NCBI RefSeq assembly: GCF_024166365.1
Contig: NC_064842.1
Span: 18,385,001-18,449,000 of the forward strand
Length of the DNA: 64,000 bases
Reading direction: 5' to 3'
DNA from: Elephas maximus indicus
Lineage: Eukaryota; Chordata; Mammalia; Proboscidea; Elephantidae
The translations under genes were made by a program, and so were the position numbers. Shown here piece by piece: positions 34,901-46,861 of this stretch. The number at the start of each line of letters is the position of its first letter. Position 1 is the stretch's first letter. Below the pieces are notes generated by a model, which was not told the DNA's origin, made no database searches, and saw only the letters and a program-made list of their open reading frames with translations.

Positions 34901-35865
34901 ACTGAAAGTATTCTCCTGAGACAAGGAACCACACATACTCAACATTGTACTGGAAGTCCTAGCTACAGCAATAAGGCAAGAAAAGGAAATAAAGGGCATT
35001 CAAATTGGTAAGGAAGAGGTACAAATATTCCAATTCACAGGTGATATAATCCTATACATAGAAAATCCTGAAGATTCCATAAGAAGGCTACTGGAACTAA
35101 TAGAGGTAGTGAGCAAAGTAGCAAGATACAAGATCAACATACAAAAATCAGATTCCTCTAAGAGAACTTTGAAAAACAGAACAGGAAAACAATATCATTC
35201 ACAATGGTCCCCCAAAAGATAAAGTACTTTGGAATAAATCTAACCAGAGACATAAAAGACCTGTACAAAGAAAACTACAAAATGCTACTGCTAGAAATCA
35301 AGAGACCTACATAAATGGAAAAACATACCATGCTCATGAATAGAAAGACTTAACATTGTGAAAAAGTCAATAATACTCAAACCAATCTATATATAATCAA
35401 TCCCAATTCCAACAGCATTCTTTAACCAGATGGAAAAACTAATCACCAACTTTATATGGAAAGCAAGGAGGTCCTGGATAAGTAAAGCATTACTGAAGAA
35501 GACGAATAAAGCAGAAGGCCTCACACTACCTGATCTCAGAACCTACTATACAGCCACAGTTGTCAAAACAGCCTGATGTGAGTACAACAGACACTTAGAC
35601 CGATGCGACAGAATTGAGAACCGAGATGTAAATTCATCCACCTATGGACAGATCATCTTCGACAACGGGCCAAAGTCCGTTAAATGGGGAAAAGACACTC
35701 TCCTTAACAAATTGTGCTGGCAAAACTGGATGTCTCTCTGTAGAGAAAAAGAAAACAGGGCCCATACGTCACACCATATGCAAAAACTAACTCAAAATGG
35801 GTCAAAAACCTAAAGGTAAAACCTAAAAGCAAAAAGATCATGGAAGAAAAAATACAGACAACATG

Positions 35866-36024
35866 AAACCAAACGAAAACCAAACTTGTTGATTCTGACT
35901 CAAAAGTGACCCTATAGGAAAGAGTAGAACTGCCCATAGGGTTTCCAAGGAGTGACTGCTGGATTTGAACTACTGACCTTTTCGTAAGCAGCTGAGCTAT
36001 TAACCACTGCGTCACCAGGGCTCT
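35866..36024 (-). mobile_element. Short-class AfroSINE in L1 ORF2
   Basis: Antisense SINE from 'aaaccaaacgaaaaccaaac' to 'caccagggctct'. The 8-mer 'agacaaca' occurs at 35856-35863 and 36028-36035 and fits a target duplication. L1 text continues on both sides. Confidence 0.85.
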
Positions 36025-36451
36025 GGGAGACAACAGTAGGGGCCCTGATATATGGCATAGATAGAATACCAAACATGACTAAAAATGCGAAACAGAAGAT
36101 GAACTAGATAAATAGGACCTCCTAAAAATTAAACACTTATGTTTATCAAAAGACTCCTGCAAAAGAGTAAAAATAGAACCTACAGACTGGGAAGAAACTC
36201 TTGGCTATGACATATCCAACAAGGGTCTAATCTCTATATTTTATAGAAAACGTCAACACTTCAACAACAAAAAGACAAACAATCCAATTAAAAAATGGGC
36301 AAAGGATATGAACAGACACTTAACCAAAGAGACATTCAGGCAGCTAACAAAACACATGAAGGGATGCTTGCAACCATTAGCCATTAAAAAAAAAAAAGAG
36401 AGAGATGCAAATCAAAACTACAATGAGACACCATCTCGTCCTACAATAATG

Positions 36452-36990
36452 GCACAGGGGAGAGAGAGATGTTCTAGGCTGGTACAATGTACAAAAGGAA
36501 GAAATGGCTGAGCCACCTAGTGATGAATCTGACCAGATGGTGTGGGTTAGATGTGGTACCAAACCCAGTGCCGTCAAGTCGATTCCGACTCACAGTGACC
36601 CTACAGGACAGAGTAGAACTGTCTCATAGTTTCCAAGGAGCGCCTGGCGGATTTGAACTGCTGACCCTTTGGTTAGTACCCGTAGCACTTAACCACTACA
36701 CCACCAGGGTTTCCAGATGTGAGGACTGGCTAAAATGTTAAGTGGTTGCTGCAGAGACTTATCACACCACTCATGTCACTGTGAAAAGAGAGCAAAACCC
36801 CCAGCTGGTGGGGAAGGAACGCCTTTGATCCTGGGGTGCCAGGGGTGGGAGAAATATTATTAACCTCTCTAGAATTAAATACCTGTGGATACACAGAAAG
36901 GGGGAGACAATGGGAAGATGTTTTCATTCTTTTGTACTTGTTAAATTTTGAACAATGTGACTATTAAAAAAAAAAACTATTAAAAATACA
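36452..36990 (+). repeat. Unassigned inserted segment with A-rich end
   Basis: About 540 bases that interrupt the L1 ORF2 C-terminal text ('catctcgtcctacaataatg' before, 'agtaacaaatattggctag' after). It begins near 'ttctaggctggtacaatg' and ends with 'tgaacaatgtgactatt' plus A-rich sequence, which suggests a retroposed RNA. It contains a SINE at 36556-36714. I do not recognise the source. Confidence 0.5.
36556..36714 (-). mobile_element. Short-class AfroSINE with 7-bp TSD
   Basis: Antisense SINE from 'gtaccaaacccagtgccgtc' to 'ccagggtttcc'. 'agatgtg' stands at 36549-36555 and 36715-36721. Confidence 0.88.
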
Positions 36991-37477
36991 AAAAAAAAAA
37001 AGAAACAGAAAGTAACAAATATTGGCTAGATTGCAGACAGACTGGAACTCTTACACACTGCTGGTGGGGATGTAACATAGTACAACTACTATGGAAAATG
37101 GTATGGTGTTTCCTTAAAAAGCTAGAAATAGAAATACCATATGATCCAGCAATCCCACTCCTACATATATACCCTATAGAAATGAGCTGTGACACAAATA
37201 GACATATGCACACCCATTTTTCATTGCAGCGTTATTCACAATAGCAAAAAGTTGGAAACAACCAAAGTGCCCATCACAGGATGAATGGATAAACAAACTG
37301 TGGTACATATACATACACACAGTGGAATACTACGCAATGATCAAAAATAATGATGAATCCATGAAACATCTCACAACGTGAATGAATTTGGAGAATATTA
37401 CGCTGAATAAAATAAGTCAATCATAAAAGAACAAATATTGTATGAGACCATTATTAAAAAAAAAAAACAAGGTTTGA

Positions 37478-37845
37478 TGTTGTTGTTAGGTGTCGTCGAG
37501 TCAGTTGACTCATAGCACCCTGTGTACAACAGAATAAAACACTGCCCAGTCCTTCGCCATCCTCACAATCTTTGTTATGTTTGAATCCACTGTTGTAGCC
37601 ACTGTGTCAATCAATCTTGTTGAGAGTCTTTCTCTTTTTTGCTAACCCTCTACTTTACCAAGCATGATGTCTTTCTCCAGGAACAGATCCCTCCTGATAG
37701 CATGTCCAAAGTATGTGAGACAAAGTCTCATCATCCTTGCTTCTAAGGAGCATTATGGCTGTACTTCTTCCAAGACAGATTTGTTCGCTCTTTTGGCAGT
37801 CCATGGTATATTAAATATTCTTCGCCAACACTGTAATTCAAGCAT
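37478..37845 (-). mobile_element. RTE/BovB 3'-end fragment in L1 3' region
   Basis: Antisense RTE 3' end: reversed tail 'tgttgttgttaggtgtcgtc', then the coding 3' end with 'ggcagtccatggtatatt'. The 5' truncation point is near 'ctgtaattcaa'. It sits where the L1 C-terminus passes into its 3' UTR. Confidence 0.85.
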
Positions 37846-39583
37846 TCTCTGATGGTTACCAGGGACAGTGGAGGGATTCAAAAAAAAAAAAAAAAAACGA
37901 ACTAAATAGATGAAATGTATTACTACTGGTGAAGGGAAAGGCAATACACAATATGAGGGAAGTCAGTACAACATGAATAAGGCAAAGGAAGACACTGAGA
38001 GGAATGCAGGACAAACGGCAACTATGGGAATTAATACAGACAATCCTACAACAATAGTATTAACAAACTACAAATGGATACACAGGTAGACAGGCATGTT
38101 AAAGAGGCATGGGAGGTACAAAGGAGCACACCCACATGCACATACAGGTTTGGCTGTGGATATTCCTACATATACAATTGTAGGTGCTGCATGTATATTA
38201 ACAGATAATAGAGCACACAAAGGGGCACAGTTATGGAAACTTCTCAGACATAACCAAACACCTTGTGGGATAAAGTTCCTAGGCTCGAAGGCAAAGGACC
38301 ATAGACTCAGAGGACGTCTACATCAACTGGCACAACGTGGTTCATAAACACAATGTCCTGTATCCGACTTTGGTGAGTAGCAACTGGGGTCTTAAAAGCT
38401 TTTGAGCAGCCATCTAAGATACAACTGGTCTCTTCCCATCCAGAGCAAAGGAGAGTGAAGAAAATGAAAGACTCAGGAGAGCAGTTAGTCCAGAGGATGA
38501 ATGGACTACACGAACCATAACCTACACAACCTGGAGACCAAAAGAGCTAGACGGTGCCTGGCTACCATTACTACCGCTCTGACTGGGATCACAACAGAGG
38601 GTCCTGGACAGAGCAGGAGAAAAATGTAGAACAAAAAATCAAATACACAAAAAAGGCCAGACTTTCTGGTCTGCCAGAAACTAGAGGAACCCCTGAGACT
38701 ATGGCCCTAAGACACTCTTCTGACCTGGAAATGAAGTCATTCCCGGAGACCACCTTTCAGCCAAACAATAGACAGGGCCATAAAATAAACAATAGTACCC
38801 GAGAGGAACACGTTCCTTAGAAAAAGTAATTATATGAGATCAAAAGGACAACATTTGCCCAAAGTAAAGATGAGAAGCAAGACGGGGTGGAAAATCCAGA
38901 TGAAAGGAAACGGAGAGCCCAGGGCAGAAATGGGGGCAGTGCTGACACATTAAGGGGAAGTCAACTAATGTCATGGAAAACTGTATGTACAAATGATCAA
39001 ATGAGAAACTAATATGTTCTGTAAATTTTTACCTAGGGCACAATGAAAATTAATATATATATACATAAGTTAATTAAGAGGCTCAAAAATAAACCCATAC
39101 ATTTATGGTCAATTAATTTTCGATTAGAGTGTTAAGTACATTCAATGGTGAAAGAAAGTCTCTTTAATAAATGATGTTGGAAAAATTGGATTTCTACATG
39201 CAGAAGAATAAAGCAGAAACTATATATATATATAAAAATCCATATGTATAAATAATAATCAAAACATACACAAAAACTCATTCAGAATGGATCAAGAACC
39301 TACAAGTGAGAACTAAGACCATAAAATTCTTAGGAAAAAAATGTACGGGCAAGGCTGGGAGACCTAGTTTTTAACAACACGTTATCAGGTATGATTCTAA
39401 AAGTAAGAGTAGCAAAAGATAAAAGATAACTAGGACCTTATAAATAATACTTTTGTTCATCAAAGGACTTTATCAACAAAGCAAAAGAGACAACCTACAG
39501 ATTGAGAAAACATTTTTGGGAACCATATATCTGATAAGGGTCTAGTATATATATGTGTGTGTGTATGCATATTAGTTTTATAT

Positions 39584-41255
39584 CAGTATCCCCTTGTTCT
39601 GTCCAAACAACTGCCTTGATCTATGTAAAGGCTCCTCATGAGCACAATTAAGTATTCTGGAATTCCCATTCTTCGCAGTGTTATCCATAGTTTGTTATGA
39701 TCCACACAGTCAAATCCCTTTGCATGGTCAATAAAACACAGGGAAACATCCTTCTGGTATTCTCTGCTTTCAGCCAGGATCCATCTGACCATCAGCAATG
39801 ATATCCCTGGTTCCACGTCCTCTTCTGAAACCAGCCTGAATTTCTGGCAGTCCCCTGTCGATATACTGCTGCACCCATTTTTGAATAATCTTCAGCAAAA
39901 TTTTGCTTGTGTGTGATACTAATGATATTGTTGTATAATTTCCACATTCGGTTGGATCACCTTTCTTGGGAATAGGCATAAATATGGATCTCTTCCAGTC
40001 AGTTTGCCAGGAAGCTGTCTTCCATATTTCTTGGCATAGACGAGTGAGCACCTCCAGTGCTGCATCTGTTTGTTGAAACATCTCAATTGATATTCCATCA
40101 ATTCCTGGAGCCTTGTTTTTCGCCAATGTCTTCAGAGCAGCTTGGACTTCTTCCTTCAGTACCATCGGTTCCTGATCATATGCTACCTCCTGAAATGGTT
40201 GAACATCGACTAATTCTTTTTGGTATAATGACTCTGTATTCCTTCCATCTTTTTTTGATGCTTCCTGAGTCGTTTACTATTTTCCCTGTGGAATCCTTCA
40301 CTGTTGCAATTCGGGGCTTGAATTTTTTCTTCAGTTCTTTCAGCTTAAGAAACGCCGAGCATATTCTTTCACCATACGTTTTCAATCTGTATGCTGAGCA
40401 AATAATACGAGAAGCTGGACTATATGAAGAACAGGGCATCAGGATTGGAGGAAGACTCATTAACAACCTGCATTATGCAGATGACACAACCTTGCTTGCT
40501 GAAAGTGAAGAGGACCTGAAGCACTTACTAATGAAGATCAAAGACCACAGCCTTCAGTATGGATTACACCTCAACATAAAGAAAACAAAAATCCTCACAG
40601 CTGGACCAATGAGCAACATCATGATAAACGGAGAAAAGATTAAAGTTGTCAAGGATTTCATTTTACTTGGATCCACCATCAACAGCCATGGAAGCAGCAG
40701 TCAAGAAATCAAAAGACGCATTGCATTGGGTAAATCTGCTGCAAAAGGCCTCTTTAAAGTGTTGAAGAGCAAAGATGTTACCTTTAAGACTAAGGTGCGA
40801 CTGACCCAAGCCATGGTATTTTCAATCGCATCATATGCATGTGAAAGCTGGACAGTGGATAAGGAAGACCGAAGAATTGATGCCTTTGCATTGTGGTGTT
40901 GGTGAAGAATATTGAATATACCATGGACTGCCAAAAGAACGAACAAATCTGTCTTGGAAGAAGTACAACCAGAATGCTCCTTAGAAGCAAGGATGGCAAG
41001 ACAGCGTCTTACTTACTTTGGACACGTTGTCAGGAGGGATAAGCCCCTAGAGAAGGACATCACGCTTGGCAAAGTACAGGGTCAGTGGAAAAGAGGAAGA
41101 CCTTCAATGAGGTGGATTGACACAGTGGCTGCAACAATGAGCTCAACCATAACGATTGTAACGATGGTGCAGGACCAGGCAGCGTTTCGTTCTGTTGTGC
41201 ATAGGGTCTCTGTGAGTTGGAACTGACTTGACCGCACCTAACAACAACAACAACA
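39584..41255 (+). mobile_element. RTE/BovB LINE with inverted 5' half and 13-bp TSD
   Basis: Two halves in opposite orientation. 39584-40360 is antisense and encodes the pre-RT and first RT part (minus-strand reading includes KNKAPGIDGISIEMF and IPKKGDPTECGNYTTISLV). 40361-41255 is sense and continues from LSPYVFNLYAEQI through the catalytic YADD (codons 40474-40485) to the 3' end and tail 'ctaacaacaacaac'. 'attagttttatat' is found at 39571-39583 and 41256-41268. The sense half has one in-frame stop (TGA 40903-40905, where CGA is expected) and otherwise stays open to 41226. This arrangement is the product expected from twin priming. A small piece between the halves is missing. Confidence 0.93.
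40361..41226 (+). pseudogene. RTE reverse transcriptase, C-terminal half
   Basis: Encodes the end of the RT fingers/palm with YADD (40474-40485), then 'GLHLNIKKTKILT' and 'ASYACESWTVDKEDRRIDAF', a stop at 40903-40905, and then in the same frame 'MARQRLTYFGHVVRRD' and 'GKRGRPSMRW'-like sequence ending at 41226. RTE reverse transcriptases copy their own RNA and can mobilise SINEs with matching tails. The nonsense codon, missing endonuclease and inverted first half make it inactive. Codons upstream of 40361 in this frame belong to the inverted half and are not RTE protein in this direction. Confidence 0.88.
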
Positions 41256-41346
41256 ATTAGTTTTATATACAAAAAAAAAAAAAACCTTCTATAACTTAAT
41301 AAAAGTCAAACAACTCAAATGGGCAAAAGGCTTGAACAGACATAAA

Positions 41347-41570
41347 CCAAAATTGTTGTGGTTAGATGCCTTCGAAGTCAGCTCTGACTCATAGCGACCC
41401 CATGTGTAACAGAACAAAACGTTGCCTGGTTCTGCACCATCCTCACAATCGTTGCTACATCTGAGCCCATTGTTGCAGCCACTATGTCAATCTCTCCAGC
41501 TGAGGATCTCTCTCTTTTTCCCTAACTGACTACTTTACCCAACATGATGTCCCTCTTCTACTGATCAGTA
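41347..41570 (-). mobile_element. RTE/BovB 3'-end fragment
   Basis: Antisense RTE tail and 3' end ('gttgtggttagatgccttcg', 'cattgttgcagccactatgt', 'acatgatgtccctcttct'). It lies 90 bases from the previous RTE but in opposite orientation to that element's sense half, and is a separate insertion. Confidence 0.8.
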
Positions 41571-41639
41571 TAGCTTCATAGGATGTATTGGTATCTGGTA
41601 GAGCAAGTCATTGCACCGTTATCTTCAAAAGTATCTTGC

Positions 41640-41995
41640 CCATTTTTGAAGTGTTTTAAGTTACTTGTTAAATATTTTTATTTTTTCTGTGGTAAGAATA
41701 TACCTAACAAAACATATGCCTGTTTGACAATTTTTACATATATAATTCAGAGACAATGATTACATTCATCATGTTGTGCAGCCATTTCCGCTACCCGTTT
41801 CCAAATTATCCCACCACCATTGACAGAAACTCAGTGCCCCCTAAACAGTAACGCCTCCTTCCTCCCGCTCCCAGTAACCACCAATAAGCTTTGGTTTCTA
41901 CATATTTGCCTGTTTCATATAAGTGAAGATCATACAGTATTTGTCCTTTTGTGACTGACATTTCACTCTGCATAATATTTCCAAGGTTCATCAAT
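41640..41995 (-). mobile_element. Old L1 3' end, antisense
   Basis: Antisense L1 ORF2 end and 3' UTR: 'tttcatataagtgaagatcatac', 'tgtccttttgtgactgac', 'tgcataatatttccaaggtt'. No frame remains. Confidence 0.6.
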
Positions 41996-43364
41996 GGAAG
42001 GTGAGAGGAGATGGGCAGTGAAGATGCCCCAGGTAAGGACACTGTCCCGCATCCAAACCAGGCACAAGAGTGTGGTGCAGACAGGTGGGGTTGACCCAGG
42101 AGCCCAAGGTGCTCCCAAGCCCAGCTCCACCCATTCAAAAATAGCCACCTTCCCCCCAGAAGGTAGCAAGTCCCTCTTTCAAGTGCAAATGTGCCTGGAA
42201 GAATTAAGCCTCCCTTGATGCCCTTGTATGAATTGCTGCAATGGCTGGCTAATCCAAAGACACTAGCCTGGGGCTGCTGCTTTTTCTGAGAATGGGTATT
42301 TTAACTTGTGCCTAGAAAGAACAATTTTTTTTTCCTCTGGGAGGCAGGCCTGCCTTGAGTGCGTGGCAGCCAAGTGGAGGACCGGGCTTTGAAAGTAGAA
42401 AGGAGGCTGGAGGCAGGCTGGCTTCCAAGGCTGAGAGGAGACGATTTCCCCCTTTACCAGCTTGCGCAGCCCCTGTCCCTGACAGCCTGCCACCCTGAAC
42501 TGGCTTTACTACAGCCCCAGCTCCGCATTCCCAATTGGTCTCTTTTCTCCTGTGCATGTGTCTGGGGGGCCAGGGATAGAGGATAGTCTCATTTATGTCC
42601 CCCCATCATGCTCTCCTTCTCGCATTTTGTTCAGCACCTCATGATTTTAGGGGCAGGTGGAGGGTGTACAGCAAAATGCCTGAGCCAATGAAGAAGGGAG
42701 CCCCACCCGTACCAGGGTGCCGCATCCCATAGGGTCATATGGGCTCTCCCTCATCTCCAGGCAACTGTGCTCCTCAACTTGACGACAACTGAGAACTTTT
42801 CAGACCAGGTGTTCTTTGGGGGACAGAAGCTGCTCCCTCTCTCTAAGGCACATTTTCAGTCCCTCCGGCACAGTAGAGGGGAAGGACCTGTTCCAGGAAG
42901 TATCTCCCAAGCCTACCATACTCCAGCTCAGCCCCTCTCCCCGCCCCCCACATAAATTGACTCCCAGTATCCTCAGGATGCCTGGGCCACCTCCCCAAGA
43001 TGACTGTGGCCTCCTTCTTCTCCAATAAGAGCTCCTTTTGGGAGAGGCCAATAAGAAAAAAGAAAAGCCCTCCTTAGGGCCTTCCCCAGAACAGTGACTG
43101 CGTGAATCCTAATTACTGGCCCTGAATTATTCTTTTTACTAAAAAGAAAAAAATTTTTTTTCAAAGGAAGGAATCTCTGAGGTCCTTATTAAAACCCATA
43201 AAACTTCTGAAGAAAGGCGAAATTTGAATCTCTGAGTCTTTTTTGCATTGACAGGAATATAAAGAGGTCCTGAGAGCATCTGAACCCCAGCGAGGTCAGC
43301 CCAGCACCACCTCACTGAGCACACTCCTTGGAAGGGGAGAAGCAGTGAGCGGTAGCTTGCTTAG
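41996..43364. other. Low-copy intergenic DNA, no gene seen
   Basis: Mixed GC content with no repeat I can name. Several 60-110 codon frames overlap on both strands (for example 41806-42138 minus and 42800-43051 minus) and show no family motif. A block at 43130-43165 is A/T homopolymeric. Confidence 0.45.
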
Positions 43365-43665
43365 TGTTGATAGAGCACTTTACAGTATACTCAGAGCTTT
43401 CTCATTTATTCTTGCCTTTGATCTTCAGCATGGCCCTGCTGAGGTAAGCATTACCTCACACGTTTGGACAGAGGCAAGTCAGAGTGTGAAAGGAAAGGCA
43501 TTAGGAAAAAAACAGGAAGGAGGGTGTGGCTGTTCCTTCATGCATTCATTCCACAAGTATTTATTGCTTACTGCAATATGTCAGATGTGGTGTTTGGAGC
43601 TAGGAGACAATTGTAAATAAGACGGACCTGGTCCAGACCCTTACGGAGTTTACAGCCTAGCAGAT
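43365..43665 (-). repeat. MIR and L2 relics, antisense
   Basis: 43370-43495 follows the antisense MIR pattern ('gagcactttacagtatactc', 'catttattcttgcctttgat', 'gaggtaagcattacc'). 43530-43665 follows the antisense L2 3' end ('tcattccacaagtatttattgc', 'ggagacaattgtaaataag', 'gagtttacagcctag'). Confidence 0.6.
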
Positions 43666-46600
43666 GTTTCTTGACTCCCCACCCCTGGCAAGGCACTGCT
43701 GGCAAAACCCAGGTGCACTCAACCCCAGCTTCATGGAGGACTTTCCAGTGTCAAGAGGTCCTCCTTCTGTGAGCTCCCCGTCACCTCAGGCTTACCTCTC
43801 CCACAGTAATTACTATGCTCCCTTTCCACAGAGTCAAAGAAAGGCACTTTGGTCAGGCTACTGTGGCAGGGGAAAGAAACCAACAATGGCTGTCTCAACT
43901 CCGGTCAGCACAAAGATAGCTAAGGTTGTTGAGGGGCACAAGAGGGATGGGGAGTGGAGAACTGGAAAATTACTGGGGGAAGAGAGAAGGAGAATGGAGA
44001 ATTACTGAAGAAGGTCTGGCAATGCGTTCACAGACGTGGGCTGTGTAATCGTGCAGTCTTTACTGTAACAGTACATTCTGCAGTTGACCATGTTGTGCCA
44101 TTTTGGTTAAGAGCTCAGTATGGAGTCAGGGGTTGGCCCAGGGACGGGGACATGGTCTGGCATTAGGGGAAGTCTGCAGTAAAGTTTGGACAAGTATGTG
44201 GGGCCAAGCCAACCTTACTCTCCAATAGTTTAAGAAAAAGTTTTTGCTTAGCACTTGCAACTTTTCTGTAATTTTGAGGTTGTGTTTTAGAAATCCCAAT
44301 AGAAGCACTGGTGAATTTCTTCACTTTCCCATTTTCCTTTCTTTTGAGAGTGAAATACCCTCCATCCTCTGGGGACTGGCTATAGAGAGGTCTCTAGAAG
44401 GCCCATCTCCATGTCTACCACACCCAAAAGATGGGTTCTTGGTGCCTAGCAAAGCCTATTTACCACACATTGCTGGTTTTGCATCCTCACCACTGGACAG
44501 GAAGTTTGTGGGGACAGAGATGGTGCCTGCTCCCCTAGTACCCAGCATATTGCCTGCATAATGTATTCAATGTATTATCAATGGATGGATGAATTGAATA
44601 GTCACATAGCAGGGAATCTGAACTCTTGAAAGAAAACCAGGATAGCAAAGGAGCTGGATAATACTTAATCTTTTTTGCTAGATAGAAATGCTTATTCTAC
44701 ACACCGAAAAGTATAAACCCACACAGTAGAGTCCCTGGGCGTGGTTTTTTACCTACGCTTTATGTGTGATGGGTCAAACCTCCTAAGAATCCAGGAAGAG
44801 TCCAACACTAGATGTATACAAAAGATACTAAATCCCAGGGTAATGTTTCTCGATAGGGCACAATCCATTTTCTTATCTAACTTTATTTCACTTTCATGGC
44901 TGTAAATGCACACGCAGACATATGAACATCCCCATTAGTGCCTGGCGTTTTAGAGTAAATCTTCAAAATGAGGACGCTGGCCTGCCTTAACAACTTTTTA
45001 CAAAAGTTAGCACACTGCTACGCACAGATGCATTCGCACCCTGGAATTTCTCAGAAAGAAAAGTATTCCACGGGTGACTCTTGCTATTTTCACAGCTTTT
45101 GCTTATTCATTACCCAGCCAGCCTCCCTTACACGCCTATGCACCAGAGGCATTGCTTTCTCACGACTAAGAAGTAAAATCTCTAAAAGAGAAATAAAACA
45201 ATCAGACTGGTTGATCCTTTAAAGAGAAAAAAAAAAAAAAAGGAAAGAAAGTAATTCCAATTCACTCATAGTAAAAAATGCTTTTTAACTCGGCCACAGG
45301 GAAATCCCAATTCATGCAAACTAATTCCATCTTCATTATTCCATAATTCATTGGGTGTCTATGGTAATTTTAACTCTCCTTTCTTGAAAGAAGATCAGTG
45401 CACGTATCTTAATAACACATTCCTCTTAGTCTTACTGAAATGTTACATTCATAACTGCATTTGATTGCAACACAACCTGGCTCTGGCCCCCCTGCCGAGG
45501 CTCTTACAGGCCATTATTAATGCAGACCCCTCCAGGGGCTGTAATTTGGAACTCAATTTGCCATAAAATTGTCCTACGTGTCACCTTAGTAATAGGAGAT
45601 CATGTGGCCCGTGAAACACATCGACCTGAAAGATGGCACTTCTTGGAAATTAATGTCAAATTTTTCCCAATAGTAAAAAGGCACTAGCCATTGTATCTGA
45701 AGAGAATTTCTCTGTGTCTCAGGGATGGTGAGGGGTCAAGATGAGGGTACCCCACCCGCCTTCCTTGAACTGAGCCTATGGTGCCTCAGAGTAAAGCTTT
45801 CACACAATAAATATACTGAACACTGGTCAGCCAAGTGCTCTCTCCCATTGATTCTGATGGCACTTATCTTTTTAACCAGAAATCAATACGTGGTCTAGCA
45901 AAGGATTTTTATGCTGATTGAAGATACAAACGGCAGTGTAGATGTCCAGTTTGGCAAAGCAAAAGGTAGTTTAGTTAGAATTTCTGGGTCATCTTGATTG
46001 TTTATATGGGCCAAAAAAGGAAGATGAAATCCGGGAATATCCTGGAAAAATCCAGGTTTTTGAGCTCCTACCTTGTCACTTTGTTGTAGGTAAGATTGCT
46101 TTATACCAGGAAGCTCTGGAAGAAGGAGGCAAAGACGCAGGAGGGAGAGTAGGGAGGTGTCTGCCTCCGTCCACCAGCAGAACCGTGTAGTGGCAGCCAG
46201 CTTACCACCAGCCCAATTGCTCTGGCCACAGATGAAGCCAGTACTCGCACCTTCATCTACTCCAGGGGCTCCTTCAGCAACGTCAGTCATATCAGCTGCT
46301 TTGTTGCCTTACTCGATAGCAGGTATTTTCGTTCTTCTTCCTGATCCAGGTGACTCTCTTGACTCTGAATTCAGCCAAGCAGAGTGAGAACGCCCACACA
46401 GGGGCCTCTACAGGTTGCCCTCACTCTAACGTAAGTCTTCCTTACCCCTCACCCCAGTTACAGGTCACGGTAGCAGCATCCCTTCGTATATTCCATAGCA
46501 GAGGACAAGGCTGATCCACCCCTACTTATACTAATAGAATTTATAAGCTACAGAATACAAGGCACTCCTAGATTATTCTATACTACTACTAAAAAAAAAA

Positions 46601-46861
46601 AAAAAAAATTCCCATGATGTATCTGGTCACCTACAGGGACCGGATACAGTATGATAATGATATTCTTCACAAACATGACAGCATACCTGGAGAGGTTGCC
46701 TTTATTGAAGCAAAATCCTCCCAACAGAAGATGAAGTCATAGTTCTTTCTCACATTATTGAAGTCATTTTATGCTTTAGCATCGACTCTCACTACTCTGC
46801 CTATTTCAAAATGGGTTGTAAGAGGCTGAAAGGATGAGCAGCACTTTTGACAGCTTCTTGG
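43666..46861. other. Low-copy intergenic DNA with possible conserved block
   Basis: Mostly single-copy. 44500-44610 resembles the sense L2 3' end ('gggacagagatggtgcctgc', 'cccagcatattgcctgcata'). 45240-45690 is AT-rich with several 'TAATTCC/AATTAAT' cores and no sign of decay, so it could be a conserved non-coding element. Homopolymer A runs are at 45226-45241 and 46591-46609. No coding exon recognised. Confidence 0.45.

Larger units (their letters stand above)
29785..39050 (+). mobile_element. Full-length L1 of the afrotherian lineage, inactive
   Basis: Starts with 'ggtggtccaagatggcggc', the type of motif that opens mammalian L1 5' UTRs. The 5' UTR runs to about 31440 and includes a tandem array. 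ORF1 sequence follows (about 31450-32990), ORF2 opens at about 33040 with 'actgaatgtgaatggctta' (endonuclease), RT spans about 34380-35150 with a decayed catalytic segment near 35035, and the C-terminal part ends near 37440. The 3' UTR ends at about 39050 ('cacaatgaaaattaatat'). Later insertions lie at 31769-31922, 35866-36024, 36452-36990 and 37478-37845. Many stops and shifts show it is dead. A clear TSD was not found. Confidence 0.85.
27450..41345 (+). mobile_element. Old L1 host split by three later insertions
   Basis: Host pieces in the same orientation and in ORF2 order: RT region 27500-28219, the next part 29548-29784, the mid C-terminal part 39060-39570 and a tail piece 41269-41345. 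Together they outline one old L1 whose body was interrupted by the young L1 (28220-29540), the full-length L1 (29785-39050) and the RTE (39584-41255). About 150 bases of host sequence seem to be missing around the largest insertion. Confidence 0.65.

Noticed and set aside
40057-40360. N-terminal part of the 282-codon ORF at 40057-40905
   Set aside because: These codons lie in the inverted half of the RTE and are an antisense reading; only codons after about 40361 are RTE protein.
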